Shown piece after piece: positions 1 through 7,672 of a DNA stretch of 49,064 nucleotides (positions are counted from its first letter, which is position 1; every line of letters begins with the position of its first letter). The notes beneath the pieces were generated by a model. The model saw nothing but the letters and a program-made list of their open reading frames with translations. It did no database searches and was not told where the DNA came from. The DNA comes from an uncultured Planctomyces sp. Lineage in GTDB: Bacteria > Planctomycetota > Planctomycetia > Planctomycetales > Planctomycetaceae. The stretch lies in assembly GCA_937899075.1 (NCBI GenBank), contig CALDJX010000422.1:1-49064 (forward strand), in the 5' to 3' direction. Position numbers and translations under genes: made by a program.

Positions 1-29
1 CCGCGGTCGTATCATCGTTATCCTGACCG

Positions 30-64
30 TGCAGATTGTTGCAGAGGTTCTGCATACTTCTGCA
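30..64. promoter_or_regulatory. Putative enhancer (UAS) of a sigma-54 regulator: four phased TGCA cores
   Basis: Four half-sites are visible: TGCAGA at 30 and 40, and its reverse complement TCTGCA at 49 and 59. They form two nested dyads that share one centre at base 47, and the TGCA cores are 10, 11 and 10 bases apart, close to one helical turn. The set lies about 70 bases upstream of a sigma-54 promoter, where NtrC-type activators normally bind. The two-component operon that follows encodes such an activator, so autoregulation is the likely reading. The arrangement is seen directly; the binding protein is inferred. Confidence 0.6.
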
Positions 65-118
65 TCTGCGACTCATCATGTTGAGGCGTCATTCCTGCAA
101 ATCGAGCTGATTTCCGTC

Positions 119-135
119 TGGCAAGGCATTTGCTT
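119..135 (+). promoter_or_regulatory. Sigma-54 (-24/-12) promoter of the two-component operon
   Basis: The site reads TGGCAAG, GCAT, TTGCT. It has GG at 120-121 and GC at 132-133 with exactly ten bases between them, and matches the consensus TGGCACG-N4-TTGCW at all but one defined position. Transcription would start near base 145, giving a leader of about 60 bases before the histidine kinase at 207. The phased TGCA cluster sits upstream at enhancer distance, and the second gene of the operon is a sigma-54 activator. Confidence 0.65.
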
Positions 136-206
136 CTGCCGAATTTGCGAGACGACGAGATCGGAGCGTTTCCATTCTTCCGGCAGATGCCACCGCGTGA
201 GATTTC

Positions 207-1598
207 ATGTTCCGAGTTCAACCCACCGAGACCGGTAAAGCCTATCGGCTCGCCATTGTCAGCCTGCTGACGCTGAGTGCGGCCGCCTTCGCCGTGACCG
301 TCTGGGTGATGAATGATTTTCTGCGTGAGCAGGAGATCGTCCAGGAACTCATTCGGGAACTGCCACCCGAAGCAGCGCCGATGGCTGAGGAACTCGCGGG
401 CGAACTTCGCTGGCAGTTTCGACTGTCGATTCTGGTCGTGCTGAATCTCGTCGTGACGGCGTTCGCCGTGATGCTGTTGTGGCGGGCGTATCGTTCGTCG
501 CAGAAATCACTGCGGGACATCAAGGCTCAGGCGGGCGACATCCTCAGCAGCATGGACCTCGCCGTGATCACGACGGACCTGAGCGGAATCGTGACCAGTA
601 TCAATCGACGTGGCATCGAGTTGCTGGCACTCGACGGCGAGTACGTCGGACGTCCGCTCGACGACCTCTCGGGCACAATTCCTTTGGAAGAGTTTCGGCA
701 GACGTCGCTCGTCGGTGGGAAAGCAGTTTCGACTCAGGATTTCGCTCACTCAACCGCCGGCTCGATTCGCGTGCTACGAGGGTTCTGCCAGCCACTGCAG
801 AGCCATGAGCAGACCTCGATTGGAAACATCCTTCAGCTCCGCGATGTGACCGAGCGGGTCTTGATGGACGACCGGATGTTGCGGATGGAACGCTACATGG
901 GACTCGGATCGCTGGCCGCTGGTCTGCATCACGAAATCAAAAATCCTCTGGCTGCGTTGTCGCTGCACGTCCAGTTGCTTGAAGAGGAGATTGCCGGTCC
1001 GACGGTCTCCGACGAAGTTCACGAGATGCTGAGCGTCATCAAAACCGAAGTCACACGGATTGGTGCCGTGCTGGAGAACTTTCGCGATTTCGCATCAATT
1101 GGTCAGTTGAACCAGGCGGAAGTGGACCTGTCTCAACTCATCGATCGCCAGGTCCGACTGATTGGTCCGCAGGCGGACAGGCAGAATATTGAGGTGAGCG
1201 TCGAGTTCCCGGGAGATAAAGTCGCTCCTGTCATAGCCGACCGTGTGAGACTGGAGCAGGTGCTGCTCAATCTGCTCGTCAACGCAATGGAAGCCATGCC
1301 AAACGGCGGGAAGTTGACCGTCCGTGCCTCGGCTATTGAGACCGGTGATGCAGAAACCGTGTGTGTCGAGGTGGCGGATAGCGGACCGGGGGTCCCGGAG
1401 AACATCCGCGACCGCATTTTCGACCCGTACTTCACGACAAAAAGCGACGGAACCGGCATGGGACTTGCCCTGTGCGACAAGATCATGCGACAGCACAACG
1501 GCAGCCTCGAATTCCATAGCTCAGCCTGTGGAGCGGTTTTCGAGATGACACTGCCCATCGAACGAGGCCCGAGTAGAGAAAGTCTGGACGAATCGTGA
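207..1598 (+). CDS. Membrane sensor histidine kinase (PAS, HisKA, HATPase)
   Basis: This is a membrane-bound sensor kinase of 463 residues. Two membrane segments (about residues 13-33 and 70-92) enclose a short periplasmic loop of about 36 residues rich in Glu and Pro. A PAS-like domain follows (about 105-205), then a HisKA dimerisation helix with the phospho-acceptor His242 in HEIKNP, and a HATPase domain with the N box (NLLVNAMEAM), G1 (DSGPGV) and G2 (GTGMGLAL) motifs. The small outside loop suggests that sensing is within the membrane or by the PAS domain rather than by a large periplasmic domain. The last codon overlaps the GTG start of the response regulator by four bases, so the two are translationally coupled. 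The kinase resembles the NtrB/AtoS/ZraS group that pairs with sigma-54 regulators. The signal is unknown. Confidence 0.93.
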   Translation: MFRVQPTETGKAYRLAIVSLLTLSAAAFAVTVWVMNDFLREQEIVQELIRELPPEAAPMAEELAGELRWQFRLSILVVLNLVVTAFAVMLLWRAYRSSQKSLRDIKAQAGDILSSMDLAVITTDLSGIVTSINRRGIELLALDGEYVGRPLDDLSGTIPLEEFRQTSLVGGKAVSTQDFAHSTAGSIRVLRGFCQPLQSHEQTSIGNILQLRDVTERVLMDDRMLRMERYMGLGSLAAGLHHEIKNPLAALSLHVQLLEEEIAGPTVSDEVHEMLSVIKTEVTRIGAVLENFRDFASIGQLNQAEVDLSQLIDRQVRLIGPQADRQNIEVSVEFPGDKVAPVIADRVRLEQVLLNLLVNAMEAMPNGGKLTVRASAIETGDAETVCVEVADSGPGVPENIRDRIFDPYFTTKSDGTGMGLALCDKIMRQHNGSLEFHSSACGAVFEMTLPIERGPSRESLDES

Positions 1599-2953
1599 GT
1601 AACGGATTCCACATTCTGATCGTCGATGACGAGCCCAACATGCGGTCCGGTCTGGCGAAGGGCCTGGCAAAGGAAGCAGACCTCATCGAGACCGCCGGCA
1701 CGGTCAATGAAGCCCTCGACAAGTTTGACGCCGGGAATTTCCAACTCGTCATCGCCGATGTCCGATTGCCGGGCGACCGCGACGGCCTCGAGCTTGTCTC
1801 GTTGATTCATGAACGGAAGCCGGAGACAACCGCGATCGTGATCACGGCTCACGGCACGGTCGAAACCGCGGTCGACGCCATGCGGCGTGGAGCCTTCGAC
1901 TTCATCACGAAACCGGTCGATCTCAATCTGATCCGTCAACAGGTGGCGAAGGCTCTTAACCATCACCGACTGCAGGCCGAGAATCGGGAACTCAAAGATC
2001 GGCTCGCCGATGCGGGAGAAATCTCCGGCATTATCGGCAACTGCGCGGCGATGCAGGACGTCTTCCTGCAGATTCGTCAGGTCGCCGACACCGACGCCAC
2101 CGTGTTCATTCAGGGCGAAAGCGGCACCGGCAAGGAACTGATTGCCCGAGCCCTGCATGATCTCAGTAGTCGCAGCAGCGGTCCCTTCGTCGCTGTCAAT
2201 CTGGGAGCACTCCCGGAAACCCTGCTCGAAAGCGAACTGTTCGGCCACGAGAAAGGATCGTTTACCGGAGCGTCGCGTCAGAAACCCGGTTGCTTCGAGC
2301 AGTCGCGCGGTGGGACTCTGTTCCTCGATGAGATCACTGAGATTCCGGCGAAGAGTCAGGTCGACCTCCTGCGAGTTCTGGAAACCGGACAGTTCATGCG
2401 GGTCGGCGGGGAGGAGCTCCTGGAGTCCGATGCCCGCATCGTTTCCGCAACGAACAAGGACGTGCAGGAACTGATCGACGACGGCACATTCCGCGACGAC
2501 CTCTACTACCGGCTGAACATTGTGCCGATCCAGATTCCTGCTTTACGCGAGCGACGTGAAGACATCCCGATGCTCGTCGAGCATTTCCTCAACCATTTCT
2601 GCCAGCGTCACAACCGCCCGCCTCGAAAGTTCGCCGACGAAGCCATGCACGTTCTGACGGCTGCTGCCTGGCCGGGCAACGTCCGACAACTTCGCAACGT
2701 GATGGAGCGACTCGTCGTCACGGTCACCGACGACATCATCACCGCCGAACGTCTTCCCGCAGAATTACACCCGATGTCACGATCGACATCCGGCGGTGTG
2801 CGTCCTCTCGTTGAAGCGACCGAGGCCGCGGAAAAGGACGCCATCCAGGCCGCCCTCGCCGCCGCGAACTGCCACCGGGAAGAAACGGCGAAAGCTCTCG
2901 GAATCAGCGTCCGCACGCTGCACTACAAGATCAACCGCTACGGGCTGCACTGA
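1595..2953 (+). CDS. Sigma-54-dependent response regulator, NtrC family
   Basis: This is a 452-residue activator with the full NtrC layout. The receiver domain has acidic residues D11-D12 and phospho-acceptor D55 in IADVRLPG. A central AAA+ domain follows, with Walker A GESGTGKE, the sigma-54 contact loop GSFTGA (Ser replaces the usual Ala) and Walker [10 protein letters not shown]. The C-terminal Fis-type helix-turn-helix contains [18 protein letters not shown]. The start is GTG at 1595, overlapping the kinase stop in GTGA, so the kinase is its cognate partner. It most likely activates its own operon through the TGCA cores at 30-64, and perhaps a second unit right after its own 3' end. The function of the regulon is not evident from sequence. 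Confidence 0.95.
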   Translation: MSNGFHILIVDDEPNMRSGLAKGLAKEADLIETAGTVNEALDKFDAGNFQLVIADVRLPGDRDGLELVSLIHERKPETTAIVITAHGTVETAVDAMRRGAFDFITKPVDLNLIRQQVAKALNHHRLQAENRELKDRLADAGEISGIIGNCAAMQDVFLQIRQVADTDATVFIQGESGTGKELIARALHDLSSRSSGPFVAVNLGALPETLLESELFGHEKGSFTGASRQKPGCFEQSRGGTLFLDEITEIPAKSQVDLLRVLETGQFMRVGGEELLESDARIVSATNKDVQELIDDGTFRDDLYYRLNIVPIQIPALRERREDIPMLVEHFLNHFCQRHNRPPRKFADEAMHVLTAAAWPGNVRQLRNVMERLVVTVTDDIITAERLPAELHPMSRSTSGGVRPLVEATEAAEKDAIQAALAAANCHREETAKALGISVRTLHYKINRYGLH

Positions 2954-2980
2954 TTGCGAGTCATCCATTCGTCTGCCCCG

Positions 2981-3014
2981 TGCAGCTCGTTGCAGAAACC
3001 TGCATTCAGGTGCA
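2981..3014. promoter_or_regulatory. Second copy of the phased TGCA enhancer
   Basis: TGCA cores start at 2981, 2991, 3001 and 3011, exactly ten bases apart, in the context TGCAGC, TGCAGA, CCTGCA and GGTGCA. The half-sites are symmetric about 2997.5. The preceding bases CCGTGCAG also match the first copy. It lies only 28 bases after the regulator gene and 29 bases before a sigma-54-like promoter. The pattern is seen directly; recognition by the regulator at 1595-2953 is inferred. Confidence 0.5.
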
Positions 3015-3041
3015 GAGACGCGGTCCGGCCTGACCGTCCGG

Positions 3042-3057
3042 AGGTCATCGATTTGCC
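3042..3057 (+). promoter_or_regulatory. Possible second sigma-54 promoter
   Basis: GG at 3043-3044 and GC at 3055-3056 are separated by ten bases, and the -12 element TTGC is intact. The -24 half (AGGTCAT) is poor apart from the GG. Its value comes from its position, 46 bases downstream of the centre of the second TGCA cluster. It would drive the short frame at 3085 or a small RNA. Confidence 0.35.
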
Positions 3058-3084
3058 GCGGCCAGCGACGGACAGCTTGCCACG

Positions 3085-3234
3085 ATGACAATGAAGTTGC
3101 ACGAATTCGAAGAACAGATTCTCACGAACGAGTGCGAAATGGAGAACCTGGTCTTCTCGCCTTTCCGAGCTGACGGCGGACGAGTGAACAATCGACGAAG
3201 CCGGCACCGAACAACGAGTGAGCGTGATTACTGA
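3085..3234 (+). CDS. Candidate small protein (49 aa) downstream of the response regulator
   Basis: This open frame starts with ATG at 3085 and ends with TGA at 3232-3234. The first half is acidic and helix-like (KLHEFEEQILTNECEMENL) and the second half is basic (VNNRRSRHRTT). No Shine-Dalgarno site, signal peptide or known family is visible. It is listed because a possible sigma-54 promoter and an enhancer sit directly in front of it. It could equally be non-coding, with the transcript acting as RNA. Bases 3235-3313, before the purM 3' end, hold nothing I can name. Confidence 0.25.
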   Translation: MTMKLHEFEEQILTNECEMENLVFSPFRADGGRVNNRRSRHRTTSERDY

Positions 3235-3313
3235 AAATTCACTCGCTTGCGCTTCGTGCTGGTATGAAGTCGGGAAGTGATTCTGGACACGTTCCTGACC
3301 GCTTCACTCGTGC

Positions 3314-4387
3314 TTAACTTGCGTGATGAAGCGCGACGCCTTTTGGGGCTTCTTTGATTTCGCCGATGACCGATGCGGCGATGTTGTGCTCGGCAATCCT
3401 GCGGCAGACTTCGTCGGAGATTGACGGCTCGCAGATAATTGTGAAGCCGATGCCCATGTTGAAGACCTTGTACATTTCTTCCTGAGCGACTCCGCCAAGA
3501 CTTTGCAGCCACTCGAAAGACGCCGGACGAGCCCAGGTCGATGTGTCGATGTCGGCGGCGCAGTTTTCCGGGAGGATGCGTTCGATATTGTCGGGCAGGC
3601 CGCCGCCGGTGATGTGTGCCAGGCCGTGGACCGATGCTCGCAGTTTGGCCTCTTCAAGAATGCTCAGGACTGACGAAACGTAGAGCCGAGTTGGTTCGAG
3701 AAGAATTTCGGCGACCGTTTGATTCAGGTCGGCGACGTGGTCGTCGTAGGAAAGTCCGGCGACGTCGGTCACGACTTTTCGCACGAGGCTGTAGCCGTTC
3801 GAGTGGAAGCCGCTGGAACCCAGACCGACGATCACGTCTCCCGGTTTGATGGCCTTCGTGCCGTCAATGATCTGATCTTTTTCGACGACGCCGACGGAGA
3901 ATCCGGCCATGTCGAAGTCGCCTGCCTGGTAGACGTCCGGCATGATGGCGGTTTCGCCGCCAAGCAGAGCCATGCCCGTGTCGCAGCAGGCTGAGCTGAC
4001 GCCCTCGACAAGTTGTGCGATCAGTGTGGGATCGTCTTTTCCAAGAGCGAGGTAGTCGAGAAAGAAGAGCGGTTCAGCACCGACGCACAGGCAATCGTTG
4101 ACGCACATGCCGACCAGGTCGATGCCGACGGTGTCAAACTTTCCCGCGGCGATGGCGACTTTGATTTTCGTCCCGACGCCGTCGGTTCCTGAGACCAGCA
4201 CCGGATCGGTGTAGTTATTTTTGAACAGCCGCGTGTTCGTCCCGAGCTGAAACAGGCCGGCAAAGCCGCCGGGCATCGGCATGACTCGCGGCGTGTGCGT
4301 TTTCTGCATCAGAGCAGGGAGTTTGGCCATGGCCTGTTCGTAAAGGTCGAGGTCAACTCCGGCGTCTTTGTATGTCAGTTCAGCCAT
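3314..4387 (-). CDS. purM: Phosphoribosylformylglycinamidine cyclo-ligase (AIR synthetase)
   Basis: PurM closes the imidazole ring in purine synthesis, turning FGAM and ATP into AIR in the cytoplasm. The 357-residue product has the family's usual length and hallmarks: an N-terminal TYKDAGVD segment, the nucleotide-binding SGTDGVGTK motif, GGETAIMP, and the GLGSSGFHSNGYSL motif. I place the start at 4387 because MAELTYKDAGVD is the normal PurM N-terminus and AGGAG lies ten bases upstream. The frame stays open to 4672, but that extension is translated repeat DNA and not protein. The gene stands alone, convergent with the two-component operon. Confidence 0.95.
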   Translation of the reverse strand: MAELTYKDAGVDLDLYEQAMAKLPALMQKTHTPRVMPMPGGFAGLFQLGTNTRLFKNNYTDPVLVSGTDGVGTKIKVAIAAGKFDTVGIDLVGMCVNDCLCVGAEPLFFLDYLALGKDDPTLIAQLVEGVSSACCDTGMALLGGETAIMPDVYQAGDFDMAGFSVGVVEKDQIIDGTKAIKPGDVIVGLGSSGFHSNGYSLVRKVVTDVAGLSYDDHVADLNQTVAEILLEPTRLYVSSVLSILEEAKLRASVHGLAHITGGGLPDNIERILPENCAADIDTSTWARPASFEWLQSLGGVAQEEMYKVFNMGIGFTIICEPSISDEVCRRIAEHNIAASVIGEIKEAPKGVALHHAS

Positions 4388-4555
4388 GCGGGGCTGCTCC
4401 TCGTCGTAAACTTGTGCGTCAAATTCTGGATATGTGCCGCCTTTTGCGGCATGTTTGGCGGATGTTAGCAGGCGATCGACTTCAGAACTACGAGCCAACG
4501 GCTCGCTCCTTGATAAGGAAATTATTCGCTCGAAGTCCTCGGTTTTTGATCTCGC

Positions 4556-4896
4556 CATTCCCGCGCAGGCGGGAACCCAGTTTTTCCGTCCGCTCTGGTT
4601 TCCCGCACTGTCGTTTGTAAATAAATCGGTCAGGCGTCTTCGGCCCAACGGGCCAGCTCTATGACAGCCCAAGGCATCGCCTTGGGAATTCAGTCATGTA
4701 AAAAACACCAAAGCCCCGAACGGGGCGGCCCTACATCACTGATGTTTACCTGGTAGGAACGCCCCGTTGGGGCTCCGGCAGTAAGCGAAATCGTACCCCG
4801 GACTACGTCCGGGGCTATCAAAGGGCTGGCCCGTTGGGCCGATTTTGAATTCTCTACTTATGTATAAACGAGAGGGTTCCCGCCTGCGCGGGAATG
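4556..4896. repeat. Nested inverted-repeat elements upstream of purM
   Basis: The outer element has perfect 23-bp inverted arms at 4556-4578 and 4874-4896 (core TTCCCGCCTGCGCGGGAA). Inside it lies a second element with perfect 18-bp inverted ends at 4640-4657 and 4825-4842 (TCGGCCCAACGGGCCAGC). The inner element contains further small hairpins: CCCAAGGCATCGCCTTGGG at 4669-4687, a CCCCGAACGGGG hairpin near 4713, and CCCCGGACTACGTCCGGGG at 4797. The outer arms match the shorter element at 26676-26759, which has only a 27-base centre, so the inner element probably inserted into an older palindrome. No coding sequence is seen in 4388-4945. Confidence 0.75.
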
Positions 4897-4945
4897 ATGA
4901 AAAGGCCACTCTCACCGGGTTCGAGAAGAGACTCTGAGGACGTAT

Positions 4946-6340
4946 CTAACTGGTCCATGAAATCGTCGTTTTTCCTTTCGGCAGGTCGAAGCACAGAATC
5001 TGCGAACTCTGCTCGTTCAGCCATTTTCCGGAGTCCAGCTCGGTGCCGGATCGGACTTCGTCGAGTGATTGAGACTCGCCGGTTGCCGCTCGGATGACTG
5101 GCTTGCCCGTCGCAGGTCTGGCGATCTTGAGCGTGAAGCCTGACGTCCCGAACGGTGCTTGCAGACTGAGTCCGCCTGGCGTGACGGTGATTTTCGTCAG
5201 CTCAGCGGCGGCGTAGTAGCGGCCGATCTGGCTGACTTTCATCCAGACGGTTCTGTTCTTGTATCGAGCGGCCAGTGAGGTGACGACTCGCTGAAACGCT
5301 TTGAAGCCGGCCTTCGTTCCTTGAGTGTACATGCCTGGCCAGTGGCAGAGCATGACGGCCGGTTCGCCGCGTTCGATCATCTCGACCATGCGTCCGGATG
5401 TGGCGTCTTCGGTGGCGTACCGATCGGGTTCTGAAAGGCGGTCGCCGTCCCAGCCGCCGAACCAGTCGCCCGTTCCGGCGGGGACGTTGACGGTGACTTT
5501 CGGATCGTCAGTGTCGAGGCCTCGCACGTGTTCGAGTTTCGGAATCGTGCTTTCGTCGCTGCCGACGACGTATTTGAAATAGTGCGGCAACTCGGTGCCG
5601 TAGACGTCTCGGACGGCGTCGTGAACGGCCAGTGAGAGTTCCGGCTTGACGAGGTTTCCGAAACCGCCGGGAGTTGTGACGCCTTCGCAGGGCAAGTCGC
5701 AGTTCTTCAGAATTCTCAGCGCGTAGGCCAGGTACTCGGCCAGTTCGTCGACGCTTTTCTTTTCTCGCGGATACGAGTTCTCCATCGTCGCCGGACTGAT
5801 TTCGTTGATCGGCCGACCGGTTTTCAGATCGATGATTCGCGTGTGAGTGATCATTTCCGGATGAATGTCCCAGTTGGGGACCATCAACTCGCGGACGAGT
5901 TTCAGGCTGTCGAGCAACTCTCGTCGTGACCAGCCGGGAATTTCGCGATCCATCCAGCCGACGCAGGCGGGATTCGGCACGATGCTGTACTTTCCTTTGG
6001 CGCCGTGCTCGGCACACCACTCGCCGAACTCACGCACGAACGAATCGGGAATTTCCCGCGGCCAGGTTTTCCACGGCTTCTGGTAGTCCTTGCGGTCTGG
6101 ATAGCATTCCGCGAACTGAGGCATGCAGAAATGCCCCATGTTCACCAGGCAGGTCGAGTCATCAATGATGAATGAAAGCGGAACTCGGTCGCGCGGGTTG
6201 AGCACGGTCACCAGGTCACTGGCGTCTCCGGTTTTCTGAGCGAGTCCCGTCGACGCGCCAAGGCTCATCGCTGCTCCGGTGACGGCGAGACTGCTGGCGA
6301 GGAACGTGCGCCGGGAAGTTGCCGCTTGTGAGTTCAGCAT
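4946..6340 (-). CDS. Tat-exported protein of unknown function, possibly deacetylase-like
   Basis: The 464-residue product begins with a twin-arginine signal (TSRRTFLASSLAVTGAA, about residues 8-24), so it should be exported folded. The start at 6340 is supported by GGAG seven bases upstream. The mature part opens with VPLSFIIDDSTCLVNMGHF, an acidic pair in a beta-strand context that recalls the first metal motif of polysaccharide deacetylase-type barrels. Further His- and Trp-rich segments follow (NWDIHPEMITHTR, MLCHWPGMYTQG). The C-terminal 100 residues look like a beta-rich domain. I do not recognise a named family, and the deacetylase link is a weak inference. A metal-dependent carbohydrate-active enzyme is the most likely class. 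Confidence 0.8.
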   Translation of the reverse strand: MLNSQAATSRRTFLASSLAVTGAAMSLGASTGLAQKTGDASDLVTVLNPRDRVPLSFIIDDSTCLVNMGHFCMPQFAECYPDRKDYQKPWKTWPREIPDSFVREFGEWCAEHGAKGKYSIVPNPACVGWMDREIPGWSRRELLDSLKLVRELMVPNWDIHPEMITHTRIIDLKTGRPINEISPATMENSYPREKKSVDELAEYLAYALRILKNCDLPCEGVTTPGGFGNLVKPELSLAVHDAVRDVYGTELPHYFKYVVGSDESTIPKLEHVRGLDTDDPKVTVNVPAGTGDWFGGWDGDRLSEPDRYATEDATSGRMVEMIERGEPAVMLCHWPGMYTQGTKAGFKAFQRVVTSLAARYKNRTVWMKVSQIGRYYAAAELTKITVTPGGLSLQAPFGTSGFTLKIARPATGKPVIRAATGESQSLDEVRSGTELDSGKWLNEQSSQILCFDLPKGKTTISWTS

Positions 6341-6668
6341 CGCTCTGCTCCTGCACTCGAATTCGGAAGTCGTGAGAACGCTTCGCGGATCGTTGCACGA
6401 GTGACGTCAGCAGGACAACTCATGCGAGCGAGTAATGGCCACCAGGAAACTCAGAATCTGCAGATGACGTAATGTGACCAGATTTTTTTAACCACGAAAT
6501 ACACGGAAAACACGGAAGGAAGAATTGTCGAAATCCGGGTCGGGCAGAAGAAACAAGAGGCCTCGTGTGATCACGGCAATCGCGTCTGCCTGTCTTCTTC
6601 GCGTCTTTGCGTCTTCGCGAGACAAAATAAGATGCTGTTAAGAAAACATGATCCTGCCAATGCGTGAC
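6341..6668. other. Gene-free stretch with degenerate repeat-like DNA
   Basis: No credible gene is seen. The part from about 6488 to 6632 carries phrases typical of dispersed intergenic repeats: an A-rich AACCACGAAATACACGG segment on one side and a TCTTCGCGTCTTTGCGTC segment on the other, in roughly inverted orientation. No clear terminator or promoter was found. Confidence 0.4.
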
Positions 6669-7499
6669 TCATCGAGCCGACGCGCCCAGGGCCGCGATCA
6701 TCGCTCGCGGGTCATCTGTCGTCAGGCTGACGAGTCCGGCGCGGGCCAGGCGACGAGCGTCGTCGACCGAGTTGACTGTCCAGACGCAGGACTTCAGGTT
6801 TGCCTGGTGGATTGAGTTGATCGCGTCGTCAGTCAGCGCGGCAGTGTTTGAGAGATCGACTCCGTCGAATTTGGATGACTGTGCGACGTCGATGATTTCG
6901 TCGATCGACGGTTCCCATTGATCAGTTCCGGAAACACGGTGGTCTGCATCCGGGAGGGCCTGGGTTTGCTCAACGACCAGGAAGGCTTCGAAGTCTGGCA
7001 GTGCCTGTTTTGCCGATCGGAGCAAGGCCGGGTAGAAGCTGATCAGAACGACGGAAGTCGGCGATCGGTTTCCTTCGGCAAGGTCGCGCTGCAACGCGGA
7101 AACGATTGCTGAATGGGTGGCCAGATCGTCGCCACCTTTCAGCTCGACAAAGAGGCGGCGACCGGTCGGAATCGTAGCGAGGACCTGCGGGAGTTCTGCG
7201 ATCGTCTCGCCACGCCACTTGTCGGCTTTCCATGATCCAACGTCGGCCGCGCGAAGCTCTGACATGTCGAGGTCGCAGACTTTGCTGTCGACTCCGGCCG
7301 TCCGCTTGAGCGTCGCGTCGTGGATGACGGCGAGGTGCCCGTCTCGACTTAGCTGAACGTCGATCTCGACCGCGTCGGCTCCGATCTGCCAGGCCAGCTC
7401 GACGGAGGCCAGCGTGTTTTCCGGAGCTTCGATCGACGCTCCTCGGTGAGCGACAATTTCGATCGGGCAGCCGGATGGTCGAACGGTTTGATGAGGCAC
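6669..7499 (-). CDS. Glycerophosphodiester phosphodiesterase
   Basis: The 276-residue product hydrolyses glycerophosphodiesters to glycerol 3-phosphate and an alcohol. It shows the family's signature order: AHRGASIEAPENT near the N-terminus (catalytic His and Arg), then AVEIDVQLSRDGHLAVIHDATLKRT with the metal-binding Glu/Asp pair and second catalytic His, and a late VFLELKG-type strand (LFVELKGGD). No signal peptide is seen, so a cytoplasmic place is likely. The start is GTG at 7499; an in-frame stop lies ten codons upstream and there is no earlier usable start. It is a single gene with no obvious partner and could serve phospholipid turnover. Confidence 0.93.
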   Translation of the reverse strand: MPHQTVRPSGCPIEIVAHRGASIEAPENTLASVELAWQIGADAVEIDVQLSRDGHLAVIHDATLKRTAGVDSKVCDLDMSELRAADVGSWKADKWRGETIAELPQVLATIPTGRRLFVELKGGDDLATHSAIVSALQRDLAEGNRSPTSVVLISFYPALLRSAKQALPDFEAFLVVEQTQALPDADHRVSGTDQWEPSIDEIIDVAQSSKFDGVDLSNTAALTDDAINSIHQANLKSCVWTVNSVDDARRLARAGLVSLTTDDPRAMIAALGASAR

Positions 7500-7534
7500 G
7501 GCTCGATCGCGATGCGGCTGGATTTTTCAGGCTG

Positions 7535-7634
7535 GTTTTTGAATATCGAATATCGAACAAGGAATGTTGAAATCTGAAGTCAGACAGTATGGACTTCGGG
7601 ATTCGAAATTCCTTGCTCGGTATTCTGCGGTTCC
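7535..7634. repeat. Palindromic element, degenerate copy (GAATATCG family)
   Basis: The left arm contains GAATATCGAATATCGAACA followed by AGGAATG, and the right arm holds a diverged reverse complement ending in GGTATTCTGCGGTTCC. The left arm is nearly identical to the copy at 10757-10863, while the right arm has several changes. It lies between two minus-strand genes. Confidence 0.75.
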
Positions 7635-7672
7635 GGGGGCTCGGGTTGCGAACAGCGGTTCCGGCGACAAGC

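Noticed and set aside
29-238. Short plus-strand frame at the start of the window
   Set aside because: It covers the enhancer and sigma-54 promoter and overlaps the kinase start; there is no ribosome site or protein signal.
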